This document shows, piece after piece, positions 24,821 through 34,119 of a DNA stretch of 64,000 nucleotides (within the stretch, counting starts at the first letter, position 1; the number at the start of each line of letters is the position of its first letter). Origin of the DNA: Rhodohalobacter sp. SW132 (GTDB lineage: Bacteria > Bacteroidota > Rhodothermia > Balneolales > Balneolaceae). The stretch lies in the NCBI RefSeq assembly GCF_003390325.1, contig NZ_QUOK01000010.1:124001-188000 (forward strand), read 5' to 3'. The notes under the pieces are model-generated. The model ran no database searches, was not told where the DNA came from, and saw only the letters and a list, made by a program, of their open reading frames with translations. The position numbers were made by a program, and so were the translations under genes.

Positions 24821-26167
24821 TCACAAAAACTTACTCGCCAGGTTCGCCAGCTCCGATCGTTCTCCTTTCTCGAGGTTGATATGGGCGTAAATCTTATTGT
24901 TGTTCAGCCGGTCGACCAGGTAGGAGAGCCCATTGCTCTGGGCATCCAGGTAGGGTGTATCGATCTGGAAGATATCACCCGTGAATATAATCTTCGTATT
25001 CTCACCGGCACGCGTGATGATCGTTTTAATCTCGTGCGGGGTCAGATTTTGCGCTTCATCTACAATGAAAATCACGTTGCTGAGACTTCTTCCGCGAATG
25101 TAGGCGAGAGGCACAATTGAAAGCTTGTCGGTCTGAACCATCTCATCCAGTTTCTGGTAAGCTTTGCTCGACTCCTTGTACTGGTTTTTGATGATGTTCA
25201 GATTATCCCAAAGCGGCTGCATGTAGGGATCGATTTTGGATTGCGCATCACCGGGAAGATACCCGATATCGCGATTACTCAGCGGCACAATGGGACGTGC
25301 CAGAAAGATCTGACGATAGAGACTACGCTGCTCCAAAGCTCCTGCCAGGGCCAGTAATGTTTTTCCTGTTCCCGCCGAGCCGGTAATCGATACGAGTTGG
25401 ATTTCCGGATTCATAATCGCATGCAGTGCAAATGTCTGTTCCGCATTTCGCGGTGATATTCCATAGGCATTTACGCGGTTCACCAGCTCAACCTTTTCAG
25501 ATCCGGGGTTGAAATAACCAAGTGCCGAACTGGAGTGGTTTTTTAGAATATAAAAGTGATTGCTTACCGGGGGAGAGGGTTCAAGCTTTTTGGGATCAAG
25601 CTGACCCTCTTTGTAGAGTTCATTAATAAGACCGTTATCATTAAATTCAAGGTCGGTTTTTCCGCGGTAGAGATGGTCAATATCCTTAATTCGGATGGTT
25701 TCGTAATCTTCCGCATCCAGGCTCAGTGCACGCGCTTTTAGCCTCAGGTTGATATCTTTCGATACCAGAACTACTTTTTTGCTTTTTTCAGACTCCCGGA
25801 GCTTAAGAGCTGAATTCAGAATCCGGTGGTCGTTTTTAACCGATCCGAATACCCGGTTTGCATCGGTTTTGCTATCCTCATCATTCACCACGCGGATGTT
25901 TCCATGGGTTTTCCCATTCAGCGGAATCCACTTCTTCATCATATTGGAGTCGGAAATACCATCCAGATAGCGGATAAATTCCCGGGCATGAAGATTGGTG
26001 ACGGAGTTTCCTTTTTTGAAAGAATCGAGCTCCTCCAGGACCGTTATAGGGATCGCTACATCATGCTTTTCGAAATTTTTAACGGCGTTGGAGTCGTAGA
26101 GAAGAACGGAGGTATCGAGAACGAAGATCTTTTTCGCTTTTTTAGTCTTTGGCATACAACCTTCCAC
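24821..26167 (-). CDS. PhoH-family protein with N-terminal PIN domain
   Basis: The 448-residue protein joins a PIN ribonuclease domain (about 8-150; KKIFVLDTSVLLYD with first catalytic Asp, later LVSKDINLRLKA) to a PhoH ATPase (about 230-448; Walker A GSAGTGKTLLAL, then VIFIVDEAQNLTPHEIKTIITR). This is the YlaK/PhoH2-type architecture, reported as RNA helicase-ribonucleases. Family start sites vary; MPKTKKAKK at the fifth codon is an equally good start. It is monocistronic on the minus strand. All visible motifs are intact. Confidence 0.93.
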   Translation of the reverse strand: MEGCMPKTKKAKKIFVLDTSVLLYDSNAVKNFEKHDVAIPITVLEELDSFKKGNSVTNLHAREFIRYLDGISDSNMMKKWIPLNGKTHGNIRVVNDEDSKTDANRVFGSVKNDHRILNSALKLRESEKSKKVVLVSKDINLRLKARALSLDAEDYETIRIKDIDHLYRGKTDLEFNDNGLINELYKEGQLDPKKLEPSPPVSNHFYILKNHSSSALGYFNPGSEKVELVNRVNAYGISPRNAEQTFALHAIMNPEIQLVSITGSAGTGKTLLALAGALEQRSLYRQIFLARPIVPLSNRDIGYLPGDAQSKIDPYMQPLWDNLNIIKNQYKESSKAYQKLDEMVQTDKLSIVPLAYIRGRSLSNVIFIVDEAQNLTPHEIKTIITRAGENTKIIFTGDIFQIDTPYLDAQSNGLSYLVDRLNNNKIYAHINLEKGERSELANLASKFL

Positions 26168-26312
26168 TTAAATTGCTGAGTATGTGAAACAGAGGGGATG
26201 ATGAAATCAATCATATATCTACAGTAATTAAACCGAGGGAGATAGTCAATTCGTGGGGCGATATTTCATGGTTTTTTAATCTGGTTTTTTGCCAGAGTTA
26301 ACAATCTTCAAA

Positions 26313-26375
26313 GTCATCGGATGAGTCCCAAATGAACCTCATTTTTGTTCAAAATGACTCGGATTATCCGATGAC
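26313..26375. terminator. Long stem-loop upstream of phoH, downstream of the TrmH-family gene
   Basis: gtcatcggat (26313-26322) pairs perfectly with atccgatgac (26366-26375); inside, gagtc pairs with gactc and gaac with gttc. The interrupted stem follows the TrmH-family gene 3' end on the minus strand. It could be a terminator for that gene or a structured leader of phoH; there is no strong U-tract. Confidence 0.55.
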
Positions 26376-26418
26376 ACAATCTAAATTCAGCTCCATATAA
26401 AACAATGATAACATCGTA

Positions 26419-27189
26419 TTAGCTCATAAATGTATACAAACCAATTCCCAGTGCAATCGCCGCATTCAGGCTCTCTACCGTATGACTATTCCCGGGGATG
26501 CGAACTTTTCTTCTGCCGGGCGAAAAGAGCGTATCCGTGATGCCGTTTCCTTCGTTGCCAATTACCAGGATGGTTTTATCTGACGGCTTCACATCATGAA
26601 TTTCATCGGCATCTTCAGCTCCGTCCATCAGAAAGATCTCCCAGCCGTTCTGCTCAAATTGATTAAATAGTTCATGGAGATTCCCTTTCATATACGGCAG
26701 CGTGCCCGTTGCCCCGGCTGTGCTTCGTACCACTTTGGGATGAAAGGGATCGGCGGAACCATCACCAAACAGAATTCCCGAAGTATTGAACCAGGAGGCA
26801 GTGCGGATCATCGTACCCACATTTCCGGGATCCTGTACGGCATCCATCGCGACAATCAGTCCGGTTTTGGATTGAAGTGAGTTGATTGAAGCTTCTTCCG
26901 GTATTTTGCAGATCGCCAGGATTCCTTGCGGAGTTTCGGTGTCGGATATGGAGTGAAAATCATCCTGGTCGGCTGCAGCCATAGGAAGTTCACTTTCAGA
27001 AATATCACGTCCCGGTGTGTAGCCATTTTCAACGACAACGGTTTCAACTTCAATCGATCCGCTTTGTACAATCTGCTCCACGCACCGCTCCCCCTCAGCA
27101 ATAAACAGGCCTTCATTCTTCCGGTATTTCGTTTTTAAAAGTTTTCTCCAGAGTTTTAACTGGTTGTTTGATGCCGGTTTAATTTTCAT
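26419..27189 (-). CDS. TrmH/SpoU-family RNA 2'-O-methyltransferase
   Basis: The 256-residue protein has an N-terminal substrate-binding domain (about 1-95, KYRKNEGLFIAEGERCVEQ) and a SpoU knot domain. Motif 1 is DAVQDPGNVGTMIRTA, motif 2 VIGNEGNGI and motif 3 RIPGNSHTVESLNAAIALGI. These form the S-adenosylmethionine-binding trefoil knot that methylates 2'-O of rRNA or tRNA. RlmB- or TsnR-like assignment cannot be decided here. It is divergent from the ALDH gene. Motifs and length are normal. Confidence 0.93.
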   Translation of the reverse strand: MKIKPASNNQLKLWRKLLKTKYRKNEGLFIAEGERCVEQIVQSGSIEVETVVVENGYTPGRDISESELPMAAADQDDFHSISDTETPQGILAICKIPEEASINSLQSKTGLIVAMDAVQDPGNVGTMIRTASWFNTSGILFGDGSADPFHPKVVRSTAGATGTLPYMKGNLHELFNQFEQNGWEIFLMDGAEDADEIHDVKPSDKTILVIGNEGNGITDTLFSPGRRKVRIPGNSHTVESLNAAIALGIGLYTFMS

Positions 27190-27262
27190 AAATCTTTGTC
27201 TTCACTGTGATTGGGTTTCATCACTGCAGCCTCTATATTTCAGGAAACCGCAAACAACACGC

Positions 27263-28789
27263 ATGGAAAGTATGAAAGATTTTTTGAGAACGCTTGGGAT
27301 TGAAGAGAAAAACGAAGGAACCTCAACCGGACAAACATTTTTAGAAGGGAGTTCAGAGAATATTGTCAGCTATACGCCTTCTGACGGATCAGAAATTGCA
27401 TCCGTTTCGGTAACTACACGAAAGCAGTATGATGAAGTGGTGACGAAGTCAGAAGAAGCGTTTAAAACCTGGCGCATGATGCCTGCGCCCGAACGAGGAG
27501 AGATCGTCAGACAGATTGGATTGAAGCTTCGCGAATATAAAGAGCCGCTGGGAAAACTGGTCTCTTATGAGATGGGTAAAATTTATCAGGAGGGACTTGG
27601 AGAGGTTCAGGAGATGATCGATATTTGCGATTTTGCCGTAGGCCAGTCGCGCATGATGTACGGAAAAACGATGCACTCTGAACGCCCTCAGCACCGGATG
27701 TACGAGCAGTGGCATCCGCTCGGGCCGGTGGGTGTGATCTCGGCTTTTAATTTTCCTGTTGCCGTCTACAGCTGGAACGCGATGATTGCCGCAGTTTGCG
27801 GGGATACGGTGATCTGGAAAGGATCGGAAAAAACACCGCTATGCGGAGTTGCGGTTCAGAATATTACCGCTGAAGTGCTGAAAGAGAACGATCTGCCCGA
27901 AGGTATTTTTAGTCTGATCACGGGAGCCCGTGAAGTTGGCGAGTGGCTGGCTGAAGATGAGCGTATTCCTCTAATCTCGGCCACGGGATCGATTCGTATG
28001 GGCAAAGAGGTTGCCAAAACAGTGGGCGCAAGACTGGGGAAAACTATCCTCGAACTGGGCGGCAACAACGCCATCATTATCAGCAAAGATGCCGACCTGG
28101 AGATGACGATCCGCGCCGTAGTCTTTGGAGCCGTGGGAACGGCTGGCCAGCGCTGCACCAGTACACGTCGGCTTATTATTCACGACTCTGTCTATGACGA
28201 GTTAAAAGAAAGGCTCACAACAATTTATGAGAATATTTCTATTGGTGATCCGCTCGATTCTGGCACTCTCGTAGGGCCGCTAATAGACAAAGATGCCGTT
28301 AATGCCATGCAAGAAGCATTAAGGCAAGTGAAGGATGAAGGCGGTTCGGTTGTCTGCGGTGGTGACGTGCTTGAAAACCTTGAAGGCCACTATGTTAAAC
28401 CTGCTATCTGCGAGGTGGAAAATCACTATGAAATTGTGCAGAATGAAACATTCGCCCCGATTTTATACATGATGAAATACAGTGATCTGGATGAGGCAAT
28501 CAGCTATCATAACGGCGTTCGGCAGGGGCTGAGTTCGTCGATATTTACACTGAATATGCGTGAAGCTGAGACGTTTCTGAGTCATCGCGGATCGGATTGC
28601 GGCATTGCCAATGTGAATATCGGAACCAGCGGTGCGGAGATCGGCGGTGCGTTTGGCGGTGAGAAGGAGACTGGCGGCGGACGCGAGTCAGGTTCCGATG
28701 CGTGGAAAGCGTATATGCGGCGGCAGACCAATACCATCAACTGGGGTGATGAACTTCCGCTTGCCCAGGGAATTGAGTTTGATGTGTAA
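27263..28789 (+). CDS. ALDH7-type aldehyde dehydrogenase
   Basis: I begin the protein at the ATG at 27263 (MESMKDFLRTLGIEE, 508 residues), because the 33 codons upstream are non-conserved and run back into the divergent methyltransferase gene. Antiquitin-family marks are MHSERPQHRMYEQWHPLGPVG, FNFPVAVYSWN and the C-terminal GGAFGGEKETGGGRESGSDAWK. Catalytic Cys is C298 in GQRCTSTRR and the general base Glu is in ELGGNNA. ALDH7 enzymes oxidise aminoadipate semialdehyde (lysine breakdown) or related aldehydes. The substrate is inferred only. The next gene follows closely on the same strand. Confidence 0.92.
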   Translation: MESMKDFLRTLGIEEKNEGTSTGQTFLEGSSENIVSYTPSDGSEIASVSVTTRKQYDEVVTKSEEAFKTWRMMPAPERGEIVRQIGLKLREYKEPLGKLVSYEMGKIYQEGLGEVQEMIDICDFAVGQSRMMYGKTMHSERPQHRMYEQWHPLGPVGVISAFNFPVAVYSWNAMIAAVCGDTVIWKGSEKTPLCGVAVQNITAEVLKENDLPEGIFSLITGAREVGEWLAEDERIPLISATGSIRMGKEVAKTVGARLGKTILELGGNNAIIISKDADLEMTIRAVVFGAVGTAGQRCTSTRRLIIHDSVYDELKERLTTIYENISIGDPLDSGTLVGPLIDKDAVNAMQEALRQVKDEGGSVVCGGDVLENLEGHYVKPAICEVENHYEIVQNETFAPILYMMKYSDLDEAISYHNGVRQGLSSSIFTLNMREAETFLSHRGSDCGIANVNIGTSGAEIGGAFGGEKETGGGRESGSDAWKAYMRRQTNTINWGDELPLAQGIEFDV

Positions 28790-28803
28790 TGAACGATTGA
28801 CGC

Positions 28804-29250
28804 ATGGCATGGTTAGATAAAATTATTGAGCCGGGTGAAGAGATGATCTTCAGATCAAAAGCCCACGAGTCGATCGTTTGGGTTCCTTTTGGTTTGATGG
28901 TGATTCTCTTCCTTATCGGCAGTTATGGAATTCTGTTTTGGCTCTCTGTGATTTTCTCACTGCTTGGCGTGTTTAACTATTTCTATTACGAGTATGCTGT
29001 CACGAACAGACGGATCATTACGAAATATGGTTTCTTCTACATCCGCTACAGAGAGCTGAGCCTGCAAAAAGTGGACAATGTCATTTGCTGGCAAAACATC
29101 GCTGATCGCCGCCTGGGAACGGGACTTATCACGCTGTTTGGGGTGGGTATCACTCAGCATAAATTCCGACGCATGGCCAATGCCATGGATTTCAAACATG
29201 CGGTATACAGCCAGCTATCAACCGAGCAGGAGAATTATTTTGAGAAGTAA
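28804..29250 (+). CDS. PH-domain membrane protein (bPH2, YdbT-like)
   Basis: The 148-residue protein has two membrane helices at about 27-60 (VWVPFGLMVILFLIGSYGILFWLSVIFSLLGV). A bacterial pleckstrin-homology domain follows: YEYAVTNRRIITKYGFFYIRYRELSLQKVDNV, ending in FRRMANAMDFKHAV. TNRRIITK..GFF is the signature of DUF304/bPH2 proteins. It lies 14 bases after the aldehyde dehydrogenase and may share its transcript. Function is unknown. Confidence 0.85.
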   Translation: MAWLDKIIEPGEEMIFRSKAHESIVWVPFGLMVILFLIGSYGILFWLSVIFSLLGVFNYFYYEYAVTNRRIITKYGFFYIRYRELSLQKVDNVICWQNIADRRLGTGLITLFGVGITQHKFRRMANAMDFKHAVYSQLSTEQENYFEK

Positions 29251-29342
29251 AAATCTCTCAATAACATCAAAATTAGAGCTATTGGCACAGGTCAATCATT
29301 CAAAAGAAAAGAGATAGCAAGATCTGAAATAGAGGCGAATCG

Positions 29343-30173
29343 ATGGATAAAATTGTAGCAATATTTCAGCGATATACAATTTCTTCATTTATCTTTTTAA
29401 GTTGCCTCTGGTCCTGGGGATATTGGGGGCTGATTGTTTACCCACTTGATATGACTGGGGAACTTTACATGCAAATTCCATACGCCTGGGGTCCGCTCTT
29501 TGCGATCTTGATTCTGAACTACTCTTTAAAAAACATTTTCAAAAGCCTGGCCAGCCAGATTACGAAATGGAAAGTTCATCCCGGATGGTATTTGCTTGCC
29601 ATTGTATTGCCGTTTATTGAGGATATAATTCTTTTGATATTCTGGCTTTCTGGAGCCCCGGTTATAGTAGTGGACAGACCCCTAACGGACTATTTAGTTC
29701 GTTTTTCAACAACTTTATTTATTGCCGGATCTCTTGAAGAATTTGGGTGGAGGGGCTACTTGCAGCCAAATCTTCAAAAACAATATTCAGCTCTTGTCAG
29801 CGCTCTGTTTATCGGTTTGATCTGGGCTTTTTGGCACTTCCCTGTTGTCTTTTTCGGAGGTGCGTCCTATGAGCCTCAGGATTTTATCGGCCTGATCATT
29901 TTGCTTCCGCTTTTTTCAATTGTTATAGCTTGGTTGTATAACTCTACAAAGAAAGTGCTGATAATCCCGATGCTTTTCCATGCATCCGTAAATACACCAA
30001 ATCCATTAAAACTATCAGAGATTGCGAGCGATACTCAACAAATGATTTTCGGACTCCTCGTAATAGGTTTTTGGATTCTTTTCCCTATCGCATTAGTACA
30101 TTTTTATGGGAAAGACAGATTATCTAAGTCCAATGACATTTCCACTTCTAAAAAGTTGAGTGAATCAAAATAG
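29343..30173 (+). CDS. CPBP-family intramembrane endopeptidase (Abi/CAAX)
   Basis: The 276-residue protein has about seven membrane segments. The catalytic motif EEFGWRG at residues 132-138 (E132/E133/R137) and the second motif WAFWHFPVVFF, near residue 165, define the CPBP intramembrane glutamic protease family related to CAAX prenyl proteases. In bacteria members act in peptide maturation or bacteriocin self-immunity; no peptide gene is visible nearby, so the substrate is unknown. It is monocistronic, with a degraded vapC copy immediately downstream. Confidence 0.88.
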   Translation: MDKIVAIFQRYTISSFIFLSCLWSWGYWGLIVYPLDMTGELYMQIPYAWGPLFAILILNYSLKNIFKSLASQITKWKVHPGWYLLAIVLPFIEDIILLIFWLSGAPVIVVDRPLTDYLVRFSTTLFIAGSLEEFGWRGYLQPNLQKQYSALVSALFIGLIWAFWHFPVVFFGGASYEPQDFIGLIILLPLFSIVIAWLYNSTKKVLIIPMLFHASVNTPNPLKLSEIASDTQQMIFGLLVIGFWILFPIALVHFYGKDRLSKSNDISTSKKLSESK

Positions 30174-30183
30174 ACTGGAACGT

Positions 30184-30335
30184 TATCCAAGCCTTGGCGA
30201 ATACTGGGTTTGATTCATATCGGAATTGCTTATCACTATGGATTTGATTTATATAAGTTTGACCAAACATTAATGAAGACAGCCAATGAATTTAATATCG
30301 GCGTGGTGAGCAGAGAAATATCGAATAATGAATAA
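30184..30335 (+). pseudogene. Truncated vapC remnant
   Basis: This frame encodes about 50 residues ending FDQTLMKTANEFNIGVVSREISNNE and a stop, which corresponds to the C-terminus of the intact VapC at 31113-31256 (FDQTLMETAKEFNIAVVSREISNNE). The start and the catalytic N-terminal part are missing, so it cannot encode an active toxin. Confidence 0.88.
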
Positions 30336-30475
30336 CTAACACTGAATTTCGAAAGGCACGTTGATCGACATTCGGTGTTCATTATTCATTATTAAGCGTT
30401 TGCTAAAGGCTTGCAAACGGCTTGAGTTCCGGGCAATCAAACTGACCTGGCCGAATTCATTTCTCCTTTCTTAGA
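30336..30475. repeat. Copy of the vapC-tsaD junction including the tsaD 3' end
   Basis: Downstream of the vapC remnant, ggcacgttgatcgacattcg and later gcaaacggcttgagttccgg match 31275-31294 and 31333-31352. The second piece encodes the C-terminus of TsaD on the minus strand. Homology fades by about 30475, so this is a decayed duplicate of the junction to the right of the working vapBC. Confidence 0.8.
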
Positions 30476-30551
30476 TTATCGTAATCAGCTTATCATAATG
30501 GAAATCATCAGATAACAATCCATTTAAATTATGAGTGAAATTAAGTATATT

Positions 30552-30574
30552 TATGTACATTAGTTCTGTACATA
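30552..30574. promoter_or_regulatory. Candidate VapB operator
   Basis: tatgtaca (30552-30559) and tgtacata (30567-30574) are perfect inverted repeats separated by 7 bases, ending 11 bases before the antitoxin start. Their place and symmetry fit autoregulation by the VapBC complex. Confidence 0.65.
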
Positions 30575-30585
30575 ATATTAGAGCA

Positions 30586-30822
30586 ATGAAAAAAGTAAAA
30601 GTCAATGAAGTACGAGAACATCTTGCGGATTACCTGTCGGATGCTGAGAAAGGGGAAGAGATTATCATCACAAAACACTCCCGTCCGATAGCACGATTGG
30701 TTCCCTTGAAGCCTTCTTCCACTGTTTTTCCGGATTTAAGCGACCATAGAAAGTCTGTAGCTATCAAAAATAAGTCTGTATCTGAAACGATCATTGATCA
30801 GAGAAAAGAAGAGCGATACTGA
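30586..30822 (+). CDS. Phd/YefM-like antitoxin (VapB role)
   Basis: The 78-residue antitoxin starts at ATG 30586 (MKKVKVNEVREHLADYLSDAEKGEEIIITKHSRPIARLVPL). The whole N-terminal domain is the Phd/YefM fold that binds DNA and dimerises; the C-terminal ~30 residues (charged, ending DQRKEERY) are the toxin-neutralising tail. An upstream in-frame start would add 17 residues over the operator and is unlikely. The stop overlaps the toxin start by one base (TGATG). It is partnered with the PIN toxin immediately downstream. Confidence 0.9.
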   Translation: MKKVKVNEVREHLADYLSDAEKGEEIIITKHSRPIARLVPLKPSSTVFPDLSDHRKSVAIKNKSVSETIIDQRKEERY

Positions 30823-31256
30823 TGTACATTGATACAAGCTGCCTGGCGGCATACTACCTGCCTGAACCGGGAAGTAACGCTGTACAGAAAATAATGCAGA
30901 AACACGATCCGATAGTCATCAGTTATTTGACGGAAGTTGAACTGCGATCCGCTATTAATAAGAAACAGCGAATGGGTGACCTGTCAAAAGATGATGGAAA
31001 CCGAACCTGGAGACTGTTTAAGAAACATCGAAGAACGGGTCTTTTTGAAGTCGCTGAGATGGGCCCCGGTGTTTTCAAATCAGCGGAATGGATGTTGGAA
31101 CATTCAACCAACGCCCTGCGGGCCCTTGATGCGATACATCTCGGAGTTGTGCATCACTATGGATTTGATTTATATACTTTTGATCAAACGTTGATGGAAA
31201 CAGCAAAGGAGTTTAATATCGCCGTGGTGAGCAGAGAAATATCGAATAATGAATAA
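30822..31256 (+). CDS. vapC: PIN-domain toxin (VapC role)
   Basis: The 144-residue protein is a PIN-domain ribonuclease toxin. MYIDTSCLAAYYLPEP holds the first catalytic Asp (D4); E44 in TEVELRSAIN, D117 in ALDAIHLG and D135 in YTFDQTL complete the acidic metal-binding set expected for PIN enzymes (positions by count, approximate). VapC toxins cut initiator tRNA or rRNA; the target is not known here. It is translationally coupled to the antitoxin. Its 3' end faces tsaD convergently, and a decayed duplicate of its C-terminus lies at 30184-30335. Confidence 0.93.
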   Translation: MYIDTSCLAAYYLPEPGSNAVQKIMQKHDPIVISYLTEVELRSAINKKQRMGDLSKDDGNRTWRLFKKHRRTGLFEVAEMGPGVFKSAEWMLEHSTNALRALDAIHLGVVHHYGFDLYTFDQTLMETAKEFNIAVVSREISNNE

Positions 31257-31320
31257 CAAACACTGAATTTCGATAGGCACGTTGATCGACATTCGATGTT
31301 CATTATTTGTTATTCAGCAT

Positions 31321-32307
31321 TCATTTCATACTCGCAAACGGCTTGAGTTCCGGTCCGTCAAACTGACCCAGCCGCGCTTTCATCTCACCTGCTTTGGCGA
31401 TCATTGCGGCGTTGTCGGTGCAGTACTCCATTGCGGGAATCATCACATTTACTTTCTCTTTGTTAGCCATCGCCAGCACTTTGTTGCGCAGCATCGAATT
31501 GGCGGATACGCCCCCGGCAACCATTACCTCTTTTACGCCGGTTTTTCGAATGGCCCGGCGGAGTTTGATCACCAGCACATCAGAAATGGCGGCGGATACG
31601 CTTGCGCAGATATCATCCAGATGTACTTTTATGAACTCTTCATCCTGATCCTGCAGATAGTAAAGCACGCTGGTTTTCAATCCTGAAAAGCTGAAATCGA
31701 GTCCTTTTTTGGCCATGGCACGCGGGAAATCCACAAACGTCGGATCGCCGGTTTGGGAGTGTTTATCAACCTGTGGTCCGCCTGGGTAGGGAAGCTCAAG
31801 CATCTTGCCGATTTTGTCAAACGCCTCACCTGCGGCATCATCCCTCGTTTTACCGAGCAGGTTATGTTCAAACGGTTTGGGGACGTGCACCAGGCGAGTG
31901 TGTCCGCCGGAGACAATCAGAGCCACAAAAGGGAAAACTTCTTTATGATCGATAAAGTTGGCGTACATATGCGCGTCGATGTGGTTCACACCAATCAGCG
32001 GTTTCTCCCACGACAGACTCAATCCTTTCGCGAAACCAAGCCCTACCAGCAGAGATCCCATCAAGCCGGGGCCTTTCGCCACCGCAATCGCGTCGATATC
32101 GGGCATAGTGACTCCAGCCGTCTCAATCGCCTGGTCTACCGTTGCCCAGATGGTTTTGTTGTGCGCACGGGAAGCCAGCTCCGGCACCACGCCGCCAAAC
32201 TGCTCATGTACCGTTTGTGATGCAATTACATTTGACAGCACCTTTCCATCAGAAAGTACAGCCGCCGCCGTTTCGTCACACGATGATTCAATTCCAAGAA
32301 TATTCAT
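31321..32307 (-). CDS. tsaD: tRNA N6-adenosine threonylcarbamoyltransferase
   Basis: The 328-residue protein is TsaD, which with TsaB and TsaE puts the threonylcarbamoyl group on A37 of ANN-decoding tRNAs. The start MNILGIESSCDETAAAVL is the family's ATP-binding N-terminus. Metal ligands are in HNKTIW and GVNHIDAHMYANF, with VSGGHT and GEAFDKIGKML downstream; the C-terminal VAGGVSANSMLR is also standard. It is an essential, universal gene. Its 3' end is partly duplicated at about 30395-30475 beyond vapBC. tsaB and tsaE are not nearby. Confidence 0.96.
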   Translation of the reverse strand: MNILGIESSCDETAAAVLSDGKVLSNVIASQTVHEQFGGVVPELASRAHNKTIWATVDQAIETAGVTMPDIDAIAVAKGPGLMGSLLVGLGFAKGLSLSWEKPLIGVNHIDAHMYANFIDHKEVFPFVALIVSGGHTRLVHVPKPFEHNLLGKTRDDAAGEAFDKIGKMLELPYPGGPQVDKHSQTGDPTFVDFPRAMAKKGLDFSFSGLKTSVLYYLQDQDEEFIKVHLDDICASVSAAISDVLVIKLRRAIRKTGVKEVMVAGGVSANSMLRNKVLAMANKEKVNVMIPAMEYCTDNAAMIAKAGEMKARLGQFDGPELKPFASMK

Positions 32308-32400
32308 ATGGGAAAGATAGGGAATGTGGCGGCAAGAATTAACTGGTGAGTGGTGTGGGTTTTGGGGCCCCGGTCCAAAACTCCGTCCCCGGTCTAACCC

Positions 32401-34119
32401 TCAATCCCCAATCCTTGTCGGCGGCTTCACCTCATCTTTATCCAGATCTCTCGGCACCCGTATACGCTCCACCATCTCTCGAATCTCAACCGGCGGTACT
32501 TTCGTAAAGCGGCTGACACTCACGGCGATCACCAGGTTAATGATCATTCCAAGTGTGCCAATCCCCTCGGGCGATATTCCAAAGAGCCAGTTCTCCGCAT
32601 TGTTCAGTTCCGGAAACATAAATGCAAAGTAGATGATATATCCAGCCGTAAACAGAATTCCGGCAATCATGCCGGAGATCGCCCCTTCCTTATTCATTCG
32701 GTTAGAGAAAATACCAAGCAGTATAGCCGGGAAAAACGATGCGGCCGCCAATCCAAATGCAAAGGCTACCGTTTGGGCCACAAAACCGGGTGGATTAATC
32801 CCAAAATAACCAGCTACGATCACGGCCCCTCCTGCAGCCACCCGGGCAAATAAGAGTTCCCGCTGCTGTGTGATATCAGGTACAAATGTTCGCCGGATCA
32901 GGTCGCGGGCTACGGCAGTTGAAATCACCAGAAGCAGGCCGGCCGCTGTGGAGAGTGCCGCTGCAAGTCCGCCTGCCGCAACCAGGCCTATCACCCAGTT
33001 GGGAAGCTGCGCAATTTCGGGATTTGCCAGGACCATAATATCCTGATCTATATAAAGTTCATTGGTTTCAGCATCGGGCGTATAGTTGATAATGCCGTCT
33101 CCATTTTTGTCATCAAACTCAATCAACCCGGTCTCTTCCCATGACGTAAACCATTCCGGAACTTCACTGTAGGGAGCGTCTTTCACCGTGTCGAGCAGGT
33201 TGGCCCGGGCAAATCCGGCTACGGCTGGTGCTGTGGTGTAGAGAATGGCGATGAAAAGCAGTGCGTATCCCGCCGAAATTCTGGCATCACGAACTTTCGG
33301 TACGGTGAAAAACCGCACGATTACGTGCGGGAGTCCCGCCGTGCCTACCATCAGCGCGGCCGTTATGAAAAAGACATCAATGGTGGATTTTGAGCCATCG
33401 GTGTAGGGATCGAACCCCATCTCCGTGCTCAATCCATCAAGACGATCGAGCAGATACTCGCCGGAGCCATCGGCCAGGGTACCTCCAAACCCAATTTGCG
33501 GTACGATATTTCCCGTCATCAGCATGGAGATGAAAATCGCCGGTACGAGATAGGCGAATATCAGAACGCAGTATTGTGCCACCTGCGTGTAGGTGATTCC
33601 TTTCATACCGCCCAGGACAGCGTAGAAAAAGACAATCACCATCCCAATAATTACGCCTGTTGAGATATCCACTTCCAGAAATCTTGAGAATACTATTCCA
33701 ACACCGCGCATTTGTCCCGCTACATAGGTGAAGGAAATGAATACGGCACAGACAACAGCCACCATGCGCGCCGCTGTGGAGTAGTATCGATCACCTACAA
33801 AATCAGGAACGGTAAATTTACCAAATTTTCTCAGGTAAGGAGCCAGTAAAAGAGCAAGCAGAACATAGCCGCCGGTCCAGCCCATCAGGTAAACTGAACC
33901 GTCGCGTCCCATAAAGCTGATCAGCCCTGCCATAGAGATAAATGATGCCGCCGACATCCAGTCAGCGGCTGTGGCGAGGCCGTTAGCAAGAGGGGATACC
34001 CGTCCGCCGGCTATATAAAATTCACCCGTGGTTCCGGCGCGTGACAAGTATGCGATGAAGATATAGAGCGCAAAAGTGAGCCCAACAATCAAAAATGTCC
34101 ATCCCTGAATGCCCATCAC
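32401..34119 (-). CDS. Sodium:solute symporter, VC_2705-type large subunit
   Basis: The 572-residue protein is a sodium/solute symporter with about thirteen membrane segments. FYIAGGRVSPLANGLATAADWMSAASFI is the SSS signature near the N-terminus, and LPHVIVRFFTVPKVRDARISAGYAL is the conserved middle loop. A soluble insert of about 60 residues (DDKNGDGIINYTPDAETNE, Ca-binding-like) sits in the middle. The small DUF4212 partner overlaps upstream by 4 bases (ATGA). This two-gene arrangement is the VC_2705 subfamily; relatives take up acetate or other carboxylates, but the substrate here is unproven. Confidence 0.9.
   Translation of the reverse strand: MMGIQGWTFLIVGLTFALYIFIAYLSRAGTTGEFYIAGGRVSPLANGLATAADWMSAASFISMAGLISFMGRDGSVYLMGWTGGYVLLALLLAPYLRKFGKFTVPDFVGDRYYSTAARMVAVVCAVFISFTYVAGQMRGVGIVFSRFLEVDISTGVIIGMVIVFFYAVLGGMKGITYTQVAQYCVLIFAYLVPAIFISMLMTGNIVPQIGFGGTLADGSGEYLLDRLDGLSTEMGFDPYTDGSKSTIDVFFITAALMVGTAGLPHVIVRFFTVPKVRDARISAGYALLFIAILYTTAPAVAGFARANLLDTVKDAPYSEVPEWFTSWEETGLIEFDDKNGDGIINYTPDAETNELYIDQDIMVLANPEIAQLPNWVIGLVAAGGLAAALSTAAGLLLVISTAVARDLIRRTFVPDITQQRELLFARVAAGGAVIVAGYFGINPPGFVAQTVAFAFGLAAASFFPAILLGIFSNRMNKEGAISGMIAGILFTAGYIIYFAFMFPELNNAENWLFGISPEGIGTLGMIINLVIAVSVSRFTKVPPVEIREMVERIRVPRDLDKDEVKPPTRIGD

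Noticed and set aside
30535..30585. 17-residue longer N-terminus for the antitoxin
   Set aside because: It would run through the candidate operator and lacks conserved residues.
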